From Cupriavidus sp. EM10 (lineage in GTDB: Bacteria; Pseudomonadota; Gammaproteobacteria; Burkholderiales; Burkholderiaceae): a stretch of 64,000 bases of DNA. Below are positions 1-9,095 of the stretch, one piece after another. Both the position numbers and the translations under genes were made by a program. Below the pieces are notes generated by a model. The model saw nothing but the letters and a program-made list of their open reading frames with translations, was not told the DNA's origin and made no database searches. The stretch's first letter is position 1, and each line of letters starts with the position of its first letter. The stretch covers positions 1,798,001 through 1,862,000 of the forward strand of contig NZ_CP076061.1 of assembly GCF_018729255.1 (NCBI RefSeq), in the 5' to 3' direction.

Positions 1-717
1 CGATGACGACACGGCTGCGCTTCGTGTAGGCCTGAGGGTGGTCGAGAGGGGTTGTCCAAAAGTGGGTATTGCCAGCATTTGGCACAGCGCAGCAACGGTC
101 AGCGGCGCCAACCCGTTCCATGACCCCGCGGATCGCAGGCGAACGCGTCTGCCTTCGTTCGGTCTTGCGAATATGTAAGTCATGGTGTGCGGGCCATTCT
201 TTCCACGTTCCCTTTTTGCATACATGCCTGAAGCGAGACGTTCACGCTAACGTACACGAATGGAACTCACTGGCTCATGACGGGAAAATTACAAGATCGT
301 TAGCTGACTATTCTGGGCAGAAGCGGTAGTGTTCGGAGAATAGTAGCTTCGCTTGCCGATACTGGAGCGGCTATGCCACGTGAGAGAAATGCATCCGATG
401 TCGGGCTACGCTTCGCGCTCCGCACGCTGGCGCAAGGTCGGGCATCGCCCAGGCGTCTGCGGCCGCTGCCAATCGACGCAACTTGGCCCCCTATAGGATC
501 ACGCATAGGGCAGGAGAGCTGTATGCCAGGATTTTATCGATTGGCTGCAATGGATGAGCCATTGTGTATGTCATATCGACAGCACCCGATCCGGTGTTGC
601 GCGAGGAGGGGCGAGGACAATCGGTATGCTCCTGAGGTAGCGGTCACCGGGTCTGCCGAAGAGTTTGCGTTGAATACCCGCTACGTGGCCGTCTTTCAGT
701 ATTTGCGTGACGAATCG
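1..717. other. No gene supported
   Basis: No open frame here looks coding. A short frame closing at a TAG near position 29 could be the tail of a gene entering from the left, but it is too short to judge. The open frame running from about 373 into the next gene is in phase with it, but its first 115 residues have odd, Arg/Pro/Cys-rich composition and no recognisable motif, so I treat it as upstream DNA. Confidence 0.4.
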
Positions 718-1104
718 ATGTCCGCGATAAAAGAGCATGTGCTCTACCTGGGTACCAGGCGATATGCCACGGTTGAGGAAGCGCTTGAGGCCGGTGCGAA
801 GGCTGCATGCGAGTGGATTGACCGCCGACTCAGTCCGCTGGATCGACATGGCGACTTTGCATACGAGATTTTTACTGAAGGTGGCGCCTCGCAGTGGGTC
901 GCCAAGGCCAGGCTTCATGGCTCAAGCGATACGCTGGCCATCCTGGATTGGCAATCTGAGGTGTTTCCCATAGAGGGGGAATTTGCGACGAGTTCGTTTG
1001 CAAGACAAGCGGGAATCGCCTACGTGAGACAGGTCATCGACCGGTTGGTCGCGACGGGAAGTCACGACCAAAGGCTGGCGATTGTCTCTCGCCTCAAACC
1101 TTAG
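718..1104 (+). CDS. Hypothetical protein, about 128 residues
   Basis: Function unknown. Starting at the ATG at 718 gives a soluble protein of about 128 residues with mixed alpha/beta composition, no signal peptide and no membrane segment. The same frame is open back to 373, but that extension has poor protein-like composition. The body (SAIKEHVLYLG, then EEALEAGAKAACEWIDRR) reads like a real folded protein. There is no strong Shine-Dalgarno before 718, so the start is uncertain. It stands alone, about 130 bases upstream of a Fur-family gene. Confidence 0.5.
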   Translation: MSAIKEHVLYLGTRRYATVEEALEAGAKAACEWIDRRLSPLDRHGDFAYEIFTEGGASQWVAKARLHGSSDTLAILDWQSEVFPIEGEFATSSFARQAGIAYVRQVIDRLVATGSHDQRLAIVSRLKP

Positions 1105-1238
1105 GTTTCGGCATGCCGCTTGCGTTGCCGGCCAAACCGCAACGGGTTGTACCAGGGAGACTTGGCTGGATGACATTTGACTAAGCGTGCGGCATACATT
1201 CTGTGCGTTGCGTGAAAAACGCCGAAGGGAGGCGCTCA

Positions 1239-1664
1239 ATGGAGACTGCGGCAGAACTGAAGCGCGCCGGATTGAAACGAACATCTCCACGACTGCGTGT
1301 CTTGCAACTGTTTAAGGAGAGCGCGCAACGTCACGTCAGTGCCGAGGAGGTCTACCAGATTCTTCTGCAGGAGCGTGCTGACATCGGATTTTCCACCGTC
1401 TATCGGGTATTGAGCCAGCTCGAGCAAGCGCATCTCATTGTGAGCCATCGGTTCGATGGCGCGCGCACCCTGTACGAACTGAATGAGGGTGATCATCACG
1501 ATCATCTCGTATGCGTGGAATGCGGCGTCGTGGATGAATTTAGCGACGTGTCGATCAAACGTCGCCAGCGGGACGTCGCCCGGGCAAAGGGCTTCAGTTT
1601 GCGTGAGCACTCCATGGTGCTCTATGGAAAGTGTGCCCAATGCCAGCGTCGAGCGTCAGAATGA
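1239..1664 (+). CDS. Fur-family metal-responsive regulator
   Basis: Predicted cytoplasmic transcription repressor of the Fur superfamily, about 141 residues as is usual. The N-terminal half is a winged helix (residues about 1-80, with the family's FSTVYRVL helix). The C-terminal half is the metal-binding dimerisation domain, with HHDHLVCVECG around residues 86-96 and a second CAQC pair near 132-135, so a structural zinc and a regulatory metal are expected. The ATG at 1239 was chosen over an in-frame ATG at 1203 because GGGAGG lies just before it. The exact metal (Fe, Zn, Mn) cannot be read from sequence. It is monocistronic here and probably a second Fur paralogue rather than the housekeeping copy. 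Confidence 0.9.
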   Translation: METAAELKRAGLKRTSPRLRVLQLFKESAQRHVSAEEVYQILLQERADIGFSTVYRVLSQLEQAHLIVSHRFDGARTLYELNEGDHHDHLVCVECGVVDEFSDVSIKRRQRDVARAKGFSLREHSMVLYGKCAQCQRRASE

Positions 1665-1790
1665 CGCGTTCTCGGACCAGATTTTTCTTCATACTTAACG
1701 GGTTCTTTGATGTGGCGCGGCGGGACTGCGCCGATGGCGGAAGTGACAGGTCCATTCACGCAAAGGCCGACGGAGCGCTCCGGAGCCGCC

Positions 1791-2000
1791 CTATCGGTTG
1801 CGCGGGAAATCATCGTAGTACGTGACTAATGCGAACAATCCAGAAAAGGCGTGCTGGCACGCCTCGCATACGTATTCCTGGTGAATCGTCGCAGCGCCCA
1901 CGGCGCAGGCACCGTGGGTGATGTTCGTCGATTCGCAGCGCGGGCACAGAACAATACGAGTGGCCATCACTCGCGCTTTCCATTCGTCTTCATTCATCAT
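1791..2000 (-). CDS. Small zinc-ribbon protein
   Basis: A 69-residue protein with a CPRC pair near the N-terminus and a CEAC pair about 25 residues later, the spacing of a zinc ribbon. The middle holds His and Cys residues that could also bind metal. An AGGAG lies about 11 bases upstream of the ATG at 2000. A second in-frame ATG (MATRI, residue 12) starts directly before the ribbon and may be the true start. Function unknown; a similar small zinc-ribbon gene occurs at 26177-26368. Confidence 0.6.
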   Translation of the reverse strand: MMNEDEWKARVMATRIVLCPRCESTNITHGACAVGAATIHQEYVCEACQHAFSGLFALVTYYDDFPRNR

Positions 2001-2386
2001 GGTTGCCGAAGCTCCTACCCGTCGTCATGTTACGCCGTGCATTCATTGTCCGATAAGAGTCTGCGCGCAAGGGGCGCTCTGACCTGGCAGTGTGCCGGAA
2101 TTTCCCTGGATGCAATGAAGGCTACTGCATGGGCTCGGTGTGAGCGAGACTTTGTTTCTGACTTGCGCACGGCTGTTCCTGCTACGGCGGCGCCGCCGCC
2201 CCACTTGCCTGCATGCCGTCTATGTGGGTTGACAGACAGTGATCCAAAGGAGTCGACCATAAAGTCATGCCACGGGCAAGCAGTGAACATGACGCTTCAC
2301 GTCGGCGAATTCGTGAATGAAATGATCGAAGCACACTTCCTGTCTGCGCACCACGAGACGCTGGTCAAGATGGCAGACCTCTCCCA
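2001..2386. other. Intergenic region upstream of fcl
   Basis: No convincing gene. A + strand frame ending at 2390 overlaps the fcl start as ATGA. Its last 33 residues from an ATG at 2289 ([12 protein letters not shown]...) look protein-like, so a tiny translationally coupled leader ORF is possible but unproven. Confidence 0.3.
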
Positions 2387-3427
2387 ATGACAATCATGAA
2401 CAAACCTATCCAACGAGTGTTCGTGGCCGGCCATCGCGGCATGGTCGGCTCAGCGATTGCGCGTGCGCTGGCCAAGCGCGATGATGTGGAACTGGTCGTC
2501 CGCACGCATGCCGAGGTCGATCTCACCGACCAGCAGGAAGTCAGCTACTTCTTCGCCACCGAAGGGATCTCGCAGGTCTATCTGGCGGCAGCGCGTGTGG
2601 GCGGTATCCACGCCAATGACACCTACCCAGCCGAGTTCATCCAGCAGAATCTGATGATTGCCGCTAACGTGATACACGAGGCCTGGCGCAACGGCGTCGA
2701 ACGGCTACTGTTTCTCGGGTCAAGTTGCATCTATCCGAAGTTCGCGCCGCAACCGATCAAGGAGTCCGCACTGCTGTGCGGCGAACTGGAGCCCACCAAT
2801 GCGCCTTACGCCATTGCCAAGATCGCGGGCATGACGCTGTGCAAGACCTACAACCGTCAGTACGATGCGGACTTTCGCTGCGTGATGCCGACCAATCTCT
2901 ATGGGCTCGGCGATAACTACCATCCCGAGAACAGCCACGTGATCCCCGCGCTGATCCGACGCTTTCACGAAGCGAAGATTGCGGATGCACCCGACGTGAC
3001 GGTATGGGGATCGGGTACGCCGATGCGCGAGTTCCTGTATACCGACGACCTCGCCCGCGCCTGCTTGCACGTGATGGGCCTGTCCCGCCAGGCCTACTGG
3101 ACACACGCAGGCAAGGCCGGTTTCCTGAACGTCGGTACTGGAGAGGAAGTCTCGATCCGCCAGTTGGCGCTGCTAGTGGCGCAAGTGGTGGGCTATCAGG
3201 GCAGCATCGTGTTCGACAGCGCGCGTCCTGACGGCACGCCGCGCAAGCGCCTGGACTGCAGTGTCATCAGCGCTTCGGGCTGGCAACCGCTGGTAACGCT
3301 GGAATCCGGATTACCGCTTGCGTACCAGGATGCCATTGCAAGGGAAGCGTCTGAGCTTTCACGGGAATGGGCAGACAGTCGGCACGAACAACCATGCCCA
3401 GTAAGACGAACCGCCGCAGTCGGCTGA
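2387..3427 (+). CDS. fcl: GDP-L-fucose synthase
   Basis: Converts GDP-4-keto-6-deoxy-mannose to GDP-L-fucose by epimerisation and NADPH reduction, feeding fucose into exopolysaccharide or O-antigen. The 346-residue protein is an extended SDR enzyme. The nucleotide-binding GHRGMVGS lies at the N-terminus, the catalytic Ser region is GSSCIYP, and the YxxxK pair is in YAIAK. The C-terminal substrate-binding half is complete. The translation may start at 2396 (MNKPIQRV), the more usual family start. The partner GDP-mannose dehydratase (gmd) is absent from the window, so this may be a remnant of a longer sugar cluster together with the glycosyltransferase at 4435. Confidence 0.93.
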   Translation: MTIMNKPIQRVFVAGHRGMVGSAIARALAKRDDVELVVRTHAEVDLTDQQEVSYFFATEGISQVYLAAARVGGIHANDTYPAEFIQQNLMIAANVIHEAWRNGVERLLFLGSSCIYPKFAPQPIKESALLCGELEPTNAPYAIAKIAGMTLCKTYNRQYDADFRCVMPTNLYGLGDNYHPENSHVIPALIRRFHEAKIADAPDVTVWGSGTPMREFLYTDDLARACLHVMGLSRQAYWTHAGKAGFLNVGTGEEVSIRQLALLVAQVVGYQGSIVFDSARPDGTPRKRLDCSVISASGWQPLVTLESGLPLAYQDAIAREASELSREWADSRHEQPCPVRRTAAVG

Positions 3428-3552
3428 CGCAAGACGCGGAAGTCCGTCCGTTCTCGAGCGGGGTGTTCTGGTCTGCGCGCCGATGCCAGCGAACCTGGCG
3501 TTACGAAAGCATTTGCCTTGGGTGCAATCGCTGACTTCAGCCCAAGGGATCA

Positions 3553-3927
3553 ATGAAGACGAAAGTAAGGGCCACAGTCGTTTGTACACGCGGGGGCCGC
3601 ATACTACTCGTTACCAAGGATGACAGCAGATGGGCTTTGCCTGGTGGGCGTCCGGGCAAAGCTGAAATTCTTGCCAGTGCCGCAGCACGGGAGCTTTATG
3701 AAGAGACGACGCTGATCGCAAAAGGGCGTGAGTTCCTATTTCAAGTGATTGGTGCGACAACGGTGCACCACGTTTTCGTTGCGAATATCAGCAAGACCGA
3801 CGCCGCCATGCCGGGCAAGGAGATCCAGCGCTGCCAGTGGTTCGCCCCATCCGAGCTGGACGAGATTGTCGTTAGCCCGACGACGCGCCACATCATTGAA
3901 GGATTCTGGATCGTACGCAATCGGTAG
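3553..3927 (+). CDS. NUDIX hydrolase
   Basis: Small (124-residue) NUDIX pyrophosphohydrolase. The NUDIX box reads G-x5-E-x7-REL-x-EE (GRPGKAE ... RELYEET), with the metal-binding REL/EE glutamates present. Residue Gly of the usual EExGU ending is replaced by Thr. The substrate (nucleoside diphosphate-linked compound) cannot be told from sequence. The ATG at 3553 follows AAGGGATCA. It is 125 bases after fcl on the same strand and might be cotranscribed with it, but the gap makes that uncertain. Confidence 0.85.
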   Translation: MKTKVRATVVCTRGGRILLVTKDDSRWALPGGRPGKAEILASAAARELYEETTLIAKGREFLFQVIGATTVHHVFVANISKTDAAMPGKEIQRCQWFAPSELDEIVVSPTTRHIIEGFWIVRNR

Positions 3928-4434
3928 AGGCAAGGTGTGCTCGTCGACGCGAGAGTCCCTGCACGAAGCGCAGGATCGCGGCGCTTTCACAAATCAATCC
4001 TCCTGCTGCGACGCGATTCACCACGCCGTGTGCATGCGTTGAAACCCGCCATCCCGCCCAAACGGCGGGGTAGGAGCCGGGACAATAATCGAGGGCGACG
4101 GGACGCGTTGATTGCAACCTGCATGACGGGAGCTTTCCTCCCGGATGATGCGGCGCCCCTCATGGCGCATGACTGCCGCCATGGGAAAGCGCTTTCATCC
4201 GACTGGTTGCTGCAATAGCGCTAGCCGGTAATCAGTTGGACAGGTATTCGTCACCTTCGATCCTCTATCCTGAGTGGTGCAGCGGTTCTTGTTAATCGAT
4301 GGATAGAGTCGTGGCAAGATTTTTGCAATGGTGGATTTGCAGGCCGGTCAATTCTACCGAGACAAGACGAATATCGGACGACGTAGCACGCGGGTTGGTA
4401 CATGGGACTGTGCTTTCGACCTTAAGATAGTGGG
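3928..4434. other. Intergenic, falling GC
   Basis: About 500 bases without a convincing gene. GC content falls towards the glycosyltransferase at 4435, consistent with the left edge of DNA of different origin. A promoter for that gene is expected in the last 150 bases, but I cannot assign -35/-10 elements with confidence. Confidence 0.35.
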
Positions 4435-5169
4435 ATGGCGATGACCTTAATATCTGTTATAACCGTCAATCTCAACAATTGCGTCGGCCTGTCAAGGACA
4501 ATGGATAGCGTGTTGGCGCAGGTTCGTGAAAATTTCCGTGTTGAATTCATCATTGTTGACGGCGCCTCTACGGATGGATCCGTTGAGCTGGTAAAGCTAC
4601 GGCGATCAGAGGTCGATCATTTCTTTAGTGAGCCGGATGGCGGAGTGTACGCCGCAATGAACAAAGGGTTAAACGTTTCACGAGGAGAGTGGGCGGTATT
4701 CATGAATTCGGGGGATTGCTTCGCCTCTCCAGGCGTACTCGCTGAGATGATGCGGAGCAAGAACGAATCCTCGGCGGAGCCTTGGTTGATCTATGGCGAC
4801 AATCTTGGACGGAATGGTCTGGAGCCTGCTGCGCCGCTGCTGAGGCTTCGCGCCGGGATTATTCACGCATGCCATCAAGCGATGGCATTTCGTATTTGCG
4901 ATCTGCGCTACGAGGAAAGATACAGGATCTATTCGGACCTGGATTTCGTTATTCAATATTACAAGCGATACGCGGCTGGGGCGTTCCGCTATGTGCCGAT
5001 GGCGTTCTCATGCATAGAGCCAAGTGGGATCAGTGCGTCGTTTCCCAGGGAGAAGCGATTGGAGAAGTTTAGAATCATTTACAATCGCCTTGGATTGAAT
5101 GGTGTGATGTATGCCGTTGCCGTCTCGATTGCCATAATGGCTCGCGCAAAAATGGCAAGAAGAATGTGA
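4435..5169 (+). CDS. Family 2 glycosyltransferase
   Basis: A 244-residue GT-A glycosyltransferase, probably cytoplasmic at the membrane and adding a sugar during polysaccharide assembly. It has the usual N-terminal beta strand (ISVITVNLNN), the nucleotide-binding VDGASTDGS, an EPDGGVYAAMNKG loop, and NSGDCF where the family's DxD-like metal site sits. The layout resembles WcaA/WcaE-type colanic acid transferases. The final 25 residues are hydrophobic then basic and could be a membrane anchor. Codon use is AT-richer than the surroundings, suggesting acquisition. Sugar donor and acceptor are unknown. Confidence 0.85.
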   Translation: MAMTLISVITVNLNNCVGLSRTMDSVLAQVRENFRVEFIIVDGASTDGSVELVKLRRSEVDHFFSEPDGGVYAAMNKGLNVSRGEWAVFMNSGDCFASPGVLAEMMRSKNESSAEPWLIYGDNLGRNGLEPAAPLLRLRAGIIHACHQAMAFRICDLRYEERYRIYSDLDFVIQYYKRYAAGAFRYVPMAFSCIEPSGISASFPREKRLEKFRIIYNRLGLNGVMYAVAVSIAIMARAKMARRM

Positions 5170-5339
5170 CCCGTGTGCATGGGTCACTAAAGGATGGTGA
5201 GTCATCTGGGGCTGAGCTTCCAGCGTTCCGCCAATGCCGGCTTTGGTTCCGGTCACGGCTAGTAGCCCGGCGTTCGTAGCGATATCTGACGATAGGTCGA
5301 TACCATGCCAGTCCCCATTCGTCTGGAGGATCCTCTCGC

Positions 5340-5373
5340 AAAAAAATGCGGTTGCTCAGATCGGAGCAACCGC
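5340..5373 (-). terminator. Rho-independent terminator (minus strand)
   Basis: A perfect 10-bp stem (GCGGTTGCTC with GAGCAACCGC, 5348-5357 and 5364-5373) with a 6-base loop is followed, reading the minus strand, by seven T. It would end transcripts of the small secreted-protein gene at 5524-5733. Confidence 0.85.
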
Positions 5374-5523
5374 TAAGTGTTCCACCGGGGAACGGCAGAT
5401 CTTATGGATATCGAACCCGGCGATGCGAAGACGAGGGCCATTGGAGGAGCGGGCCGATATCGTGCCCTATGTTCGTATAAGTCAAACGACGCGAGGCGGG
5501 CGTTTTGCTGCTTCCTGGAAGGG

Positions 5524-5733
5524 CTATTTCGCGATGTCTTCACCTACGCGATGCACAATCTTTGCGCCGCCGCCGTACACATCGAAGTCCGCGGCTTTGG
5601 CGCCGTCCGTATACGGATCCCTCGGTCGATGAATCTGTCCACGCTCAGTATTGCGCGCGGTTTCCGCAATGGCGCTGCCGATACCGACGTTCAAGACCGT
5701 GAGAGCTAACAGGGCCGCAGTGGTACGTTTCAT
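5524..5733 (-). CDS. Small secreted protein with one DPYTDGA motif
   Basis: A 69-residue precursor. Residues 1 to about 22 (MKRTTAALLALTV...AIA) form a clear Sec signal peptide, so the mature protein of about 47 residues should be periplasmic. It contains RPRDPYTDGAK and a related VYGGGAK further on. The ATG at 5733 is set by an AGGAGG about 7 bases upstream; the longer open frame to 5853 has none. The same motif recurs in the proteins at 7323-7559 and 59109-59459 and inside CopB. Size, export and context resemble the small stress-induced proteins described in C. metallidurans (CopQ, PrsQ, MmmQ), but I cannot verify identity. Function unknown. Confidence 0.8.
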   Translation of the reverse strand: MKRTTAALLALTVLNVGIGSAIAETARNTERGQIHRPRDPYTDGAKAADFDVYGGGAKIVHRVGEDIAK

Positions 5734-5934
5734 GAGTTGCCTCCTGTTGAGTGCTATCCAATACGATCCGGTCCCCCTTTGGACAAGGATCGTCTGCGCG
5801 TGTGCCGGAACGCTATGAGCACAACGGTCGGGGGGCGCGATACGCCCTACCAATTCGACAATGCCAGTCTAGTCCGGCCAACCGAACCTACAGATGACCC
5901 TCCCATTACAACTGCAGAACGTTTTTGGGGTGAA

Positions 5935-6565
5935 TTAGGCCTCGTTGCGAGGAACCGCAAATCGGCGGCGATCTTCAGCGCTTACCCATTGCGCGAGAGC
6001 GGAGTCGGACAACTGTGTCGCACATAGGTTGTACCACTGGCGAATGGCATCCGCCCAGATTCTTCTCTCGGCGGCTAGCGACGCGAGGTGGAACCGGAGC
6101 TCCGCCGGCAATCGGGCAGGATGCCCGTCTTTGCTGCCGATCGAGAATTCATCCAGAGCTCGCTGCAGGCCTTCGCGTCTGTGCGCCCACCACTCGTCTT
6201 TGCCCCGCTCCGCCAGCAAACACTGCAGATGGGCTCGCAGCGCGACGACCTTGGACCATGCGACGACAGGCAGTTCTTCGTTGCTGCTACGCAGCCAGTT
6301 TGACAGCACATCGACTTCAGGGTCTCCCGCGCTTCCGAGGAGGCCTGGCATGTATGAAGCCATCGGCGAGACGGCGTCCTGGAGCCGTGATAACGGCAGA
6401 GGGTAGGGACCGCAGCCACTGGATGAGGGCGTAGGGGGTGACGGGGAATATGGGGTGGGGCAAGCCATAAGCATGTTGAAACAGCAAGAAATAGGTTCTC
6501 GCCCTTCGGTCTGAGATGGGCATTACATCGGTGCCACTAGCCCGTCGGGACAGGTCACGATGCAT
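5935..6565 (-). CDS. Hypothetical protein, probably frameshifted
   Basis: Two minus-strand frames seem to belong together. From 6565 the first gives TYFLLFQHAYG...LIQWLRSLP. After an apparent +1 shift near 6405-6412 (a CCC run) the second continues to 5935 with SRLQDAVSPMASYMPG and a helical, Trp-rich tail. Joined, they make about 210 residues. The first part vaguely recalls the helical core-binding domain of tyrosine recombinases (WL, then S-L-x-A-V-S), but no catalytic residues follow. Function unknown, and a shadow frame cannot be excluded. Confidence 0.35.
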
Positions 6566-6738
6566 CGTGACGCGATGCTTTGGCGTGAGCGTCTGGCATG
6601 GCTAACGCAAGGCTGACGATCTCGGTTGCGCTATTCGTGGAGCTTTCCGAGTTGTAACGGGTGGGTAAGGTGTTCGCCTGGGCTGGATGGCTAACATCGT
6701 TGGCAAGGGTTAGGCCCGAAACTCATAAGGAGAACATC

Positions 6739-7200
6739 ATGACATCTCAAAAGCCCTCGATCGCGTCGCTCATGCTCGGCGTCGCCGCACTTCTCGCAGC
6801 CTCCGCTGCATGGAGCGCTGACAAGCTCGAATCCACCAGCGCAGCCGGCTGGTCGCAGCAAGCCCAGATGCAAGCGGCTGCACATCATGATCATGGCGCC
6901 GGAGCGGGCCTCTCTTCGTTGTCCGCTATCAAGCCCGGCCCGCAGGCTTCGCTGTTCGGCAGCGAGGCGCCGGCGGGAAGCACCTCGCGTGTCGTCGACG
7001 TTGCGCCGGGCCTGAAGTATGTGAATGTCGATTCGGGCGAGACCGTAACCTTCAAGAGTGGGGCGAGCGAGATCACTTTCGCGTTCGGGCAGTTGGCCCG
7101 CACCAAGGCCATTGCCCTCAACGAACTCTTCCCGGAATTGCCTAACAGCCAGGGTGTCTGGGTGTACATCGAGCGGAGCGAACTGTACACCGGCCACTGA
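6739..7200 (+). CDS. copH: CzcE/CopH-family periplasmic metal-binding protein
   Basis: A 153-residue precursor with a Sec signal peptide (residues 1 to about 26, ending AWSA). The mature part starts with a His-rich stretch (AAAHHDHGAG) followed by the CzcE fold region (SLFGSEAP, RVVDVAPGLKYVNV, ...GVWVYIERSELYTGH). CzcE-family proteins bind Cu in the periplasm. By synteny beside a cop cluster this is most like CopH, the CzcE paralogue of C. metallidurans. The start at 6739 is fixed by AAGGAG before the ATG; the frame is open upstream to 6661 without a signal. It is followed 120 bases later by a DPYTDGA-repeat gene on the same strand. Confidence 0.82.
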   Translation: MTSQKPSIASLMLGVAALLAASAAWSADKLESTSAAGWSQQAQMQAAAHHDHGAGAGLSSLSAIKPGPQASLFGSEAPAGSTSRVVDVAPGLKYVNVDSGETVTFKSGASEITFAFGQLARTKAIALNELFPELPNSQGVWVYIERSELYTGH

Positions 7201-7322
7201 CCAGGCACGGCGCTAGCCGCGCACCTGTCTGTTTTGTCATGTTTCGGTCAGGCGTGGGTCGGCAACCGTCACGTAAGCTGTATATGAACGGTTCGCTGAA
7301 CCCCTACTCCTTGGAGATTACG

Positions 7323-7559
7323 ATGAAAACGCTGAAGAAGAGTGTCCTGCTGGTGCTGGCAGTCGCCACGCTTGGTGGAACGGCAGGAGTCGCGAACGCC
7401 GGGGTAACTTCCCCGCGCGATCCCTATACGGATGGCGGCCACTCGATGGGGGGGCGCGATCCGTTCACGGATGGTGCGCATTCGATGGGCACGCGTGACC
7501 CGTTCACCGACGGCGGACATTCCATCGGAACCCGCGATACGTTCTCTGACGGCGCTTGA
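7323..7559 (+). CDS. Small secreted DPYTDGA-repeat protein
   Basis: A 78-residue precursor with a Sec signal peptide (MKTLKKSVLLVLAVA...VANA) and a mature part that is almost entirely four tandem units of about 12 residues: DPYTDGGHSMGG, DPFTDGAHSMGT, DPFTDGGHSIGT, DTFSDGA. Each unit carries acidic residues plus one His, so weak metal or cation binding is conceivable. GGAG precedes the ATG at 7323. It lies just after the CopH-like gene, where small stress proteins such as copQ or copE are found in C. metallidurans. That equivalence is inference. Function unknown. Confidence 0.8.
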   Translation: MKTLKKSVLLVLAVATLGGTAGVANAGVTSPRDPYTDGGHSMGGRDPFTDGAHSMGTRDPFTDGGHSIGTRDTFSDGA

Positions 7560-7668
7560 TCGTCAAGGTCCTGGCTGAGACGGCACGCGCCCATGGCGCA
7601 CCGAATAAGGCTCGGTGTCGTCCATGGGCGTTGTGCATTCTGGAGCCCCGCCGGCCGTGAAGCGCGAA

Positions 7669-8934
7669 CTACAAGGATTTGGCGATCGCCTCGATCGGCT
7701 TGATGCCCATGCCAAAGCGTGCGATGTTCTCCCGATGCTCGCGAAGGCTGGAGTATGGGACGTATCGCATGTTGAGTTCCGCGACACGGCTGAATGCCGG
7801 CCGGCTGAGTTGCGCACGGACTTCCGCTTCGCGGTTATCTGGCGCCACGAGGAATAGATGTTTGGTGGCGGATTGACTGGTGCCCAGGGCAAGATCCAGC
7901 AGCCGCACGATGCCGGAGTAGATCGATGTCGAATGCTCGACCTCGAACGCGGCGGCCACCTCAAGGGTTGCGGGATCCAGCCAGACCGCGTCGATCAGCG
8001 GGACCGTCTCACCGCCCGAGACGAGCAGCGTCGCCGGTAAGGCGGACAAACACCCAAGACTAAGGGGCTCGCCATTGTATTCGCGCCCCCGGTCGTTGGT
8101 CGCGATCCAAACCGCGTAGCCGAGCGACTTCCCGAGATCTCTTAGCCAGCCTTGGACTTCGGTATGCGTGGCATCTTCAAGTTTGTCTGCCTGGATCTGC
8201 TTGGCGAGTGCGGACGCCTGTTCCCTGACCTTGGCCAGATCGTCTTCCCACGCGCTGACCTCGCCGGGCAGATCGTTGCATGGCGGAGCGGGATAACGCC
8301 CTGTGCCGACGTCAAATAACAGGCCGGCCAGCGCGCCAAGATCATTGGAAAGGACATCACGATAGCGATGATTGAGCGCCAGGATGCGATCGCGCATCGC
8401 AAGGTAGTGATCCCACTTGCCCAGCTTGACTGCCGCACCGGTCAGGGCGTTGTAGCCGTTCACGATCGCTGTATTGAACGGTGGCAGCAGGGTGGGGTGG
8501 ATAAAATAGAGCAGGTTGGCGACGGCGGGGCCGAGGCCTTTGATCCCCACGCCGCTCAGTCGCTGGATCGCGGTGAGCATCTCTGCTTCGGTATCGCAAC
8601 AATTGCACGTGTGAAGCAACCTTGCGAACGCACGCTGGTTGTCGGCGTTCTCGTAAATATCGGGAATGCGCAGTTTCGGCTTCCAGAGAAACGCGTGATC
8701 GGCACCCTTGAAGATCTGCCGCTGTTCGGCAACCGAAGCGACAACGGTCTCCAGCGACGATCCTCGGTACGCATTGCCAAAGGTGCCTGCGTGAATTTCC
8801 TCGACGACGGCGCCGATCCCGCGCCGGATGGATCTGAAATTCTTGAGGCGTTTAGGCCAGAGGAACCAGGTTTGATAGGTGCCGCTTGGATCGGATTTCC
8901 AGCGTTCGATGAGGGTTCGGGTGGTGTCTGTCAT
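7669..8934 (-). CDS. HhH domain plus restriction-like nuclease domain protein
   Basis: A 421-residue protein not typical of copper clusters. Residues about 60-190 are helical and contain a helix-hairpin-helix-like stretch (LSGVGIKGLGPAVANLLY), as in DNA glycosylases and other non-specific DNA binders, preceded by a Cys-rich CNCCD. Residues about 270-400 look like a PD-(D/E)xK-type domain: VPLIDAVWLD, then AAFEVEHSTSIYSGIVRLLD, where the E-x-E could be part of the active site, then a beta strand HLFLVAPD. This suggests a type II restriction-like nuclease, possibly defensive. No methyltransferase partner is nearby. It sits on the opposite strand, between copH-like and copF genes, and looks inserted. 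Confidence 0.6.
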   Translation of the reverse strand: MTDTTRTLIERWKSDPSGTYQTWFLWPKRLKNFRSIRRGIGAVVEEIHAGTFGNAYRGSSLETVVASVAEQRQIFKGADHAFLWKPKLRIPDIYENADNQRAFARLLHTCNCCDTEAEMLTAIQRLSGVGIKGLGPAVANLLYFIHPTLLPPFNTAIVNGYNALTGAAVKLGKWDHYLAMRDRILALNHRYRDVLSNDLGALAGLLFDVGTGRYPAPPCNDLPGEVSAWEDDLAKVREQASALAKQIQADKLEDATHTEVQGWLRDLGKSLGYAVWIATNDRGREYNGEPLSLGCLSALPATLLVSGGETVPLIDAVWLDPATLEVAAAFEVEHSTSIYSGIVRLLDLALGTSQSATKHLFLVAPDNREAEVRAQLSRPAFSRVAELNMRYVPYSSLREHRENIARFGMGIKPIEAIAKSL

Positions 8935-9095
8935 GGCGTCACTTTTTTGCCGGGCAGTGTATCACCGCGGACCCGGAATACTGTGCGCCAAAACGATCGC
9001 AAGCGAACTTGACCTTCCCATGGCGGGAAGGATTATGGTGTATCGAGTTAGCGTTGTCGGGTCGTGGCTTGGCTAATTGTCTGAAAGGTGACGTC

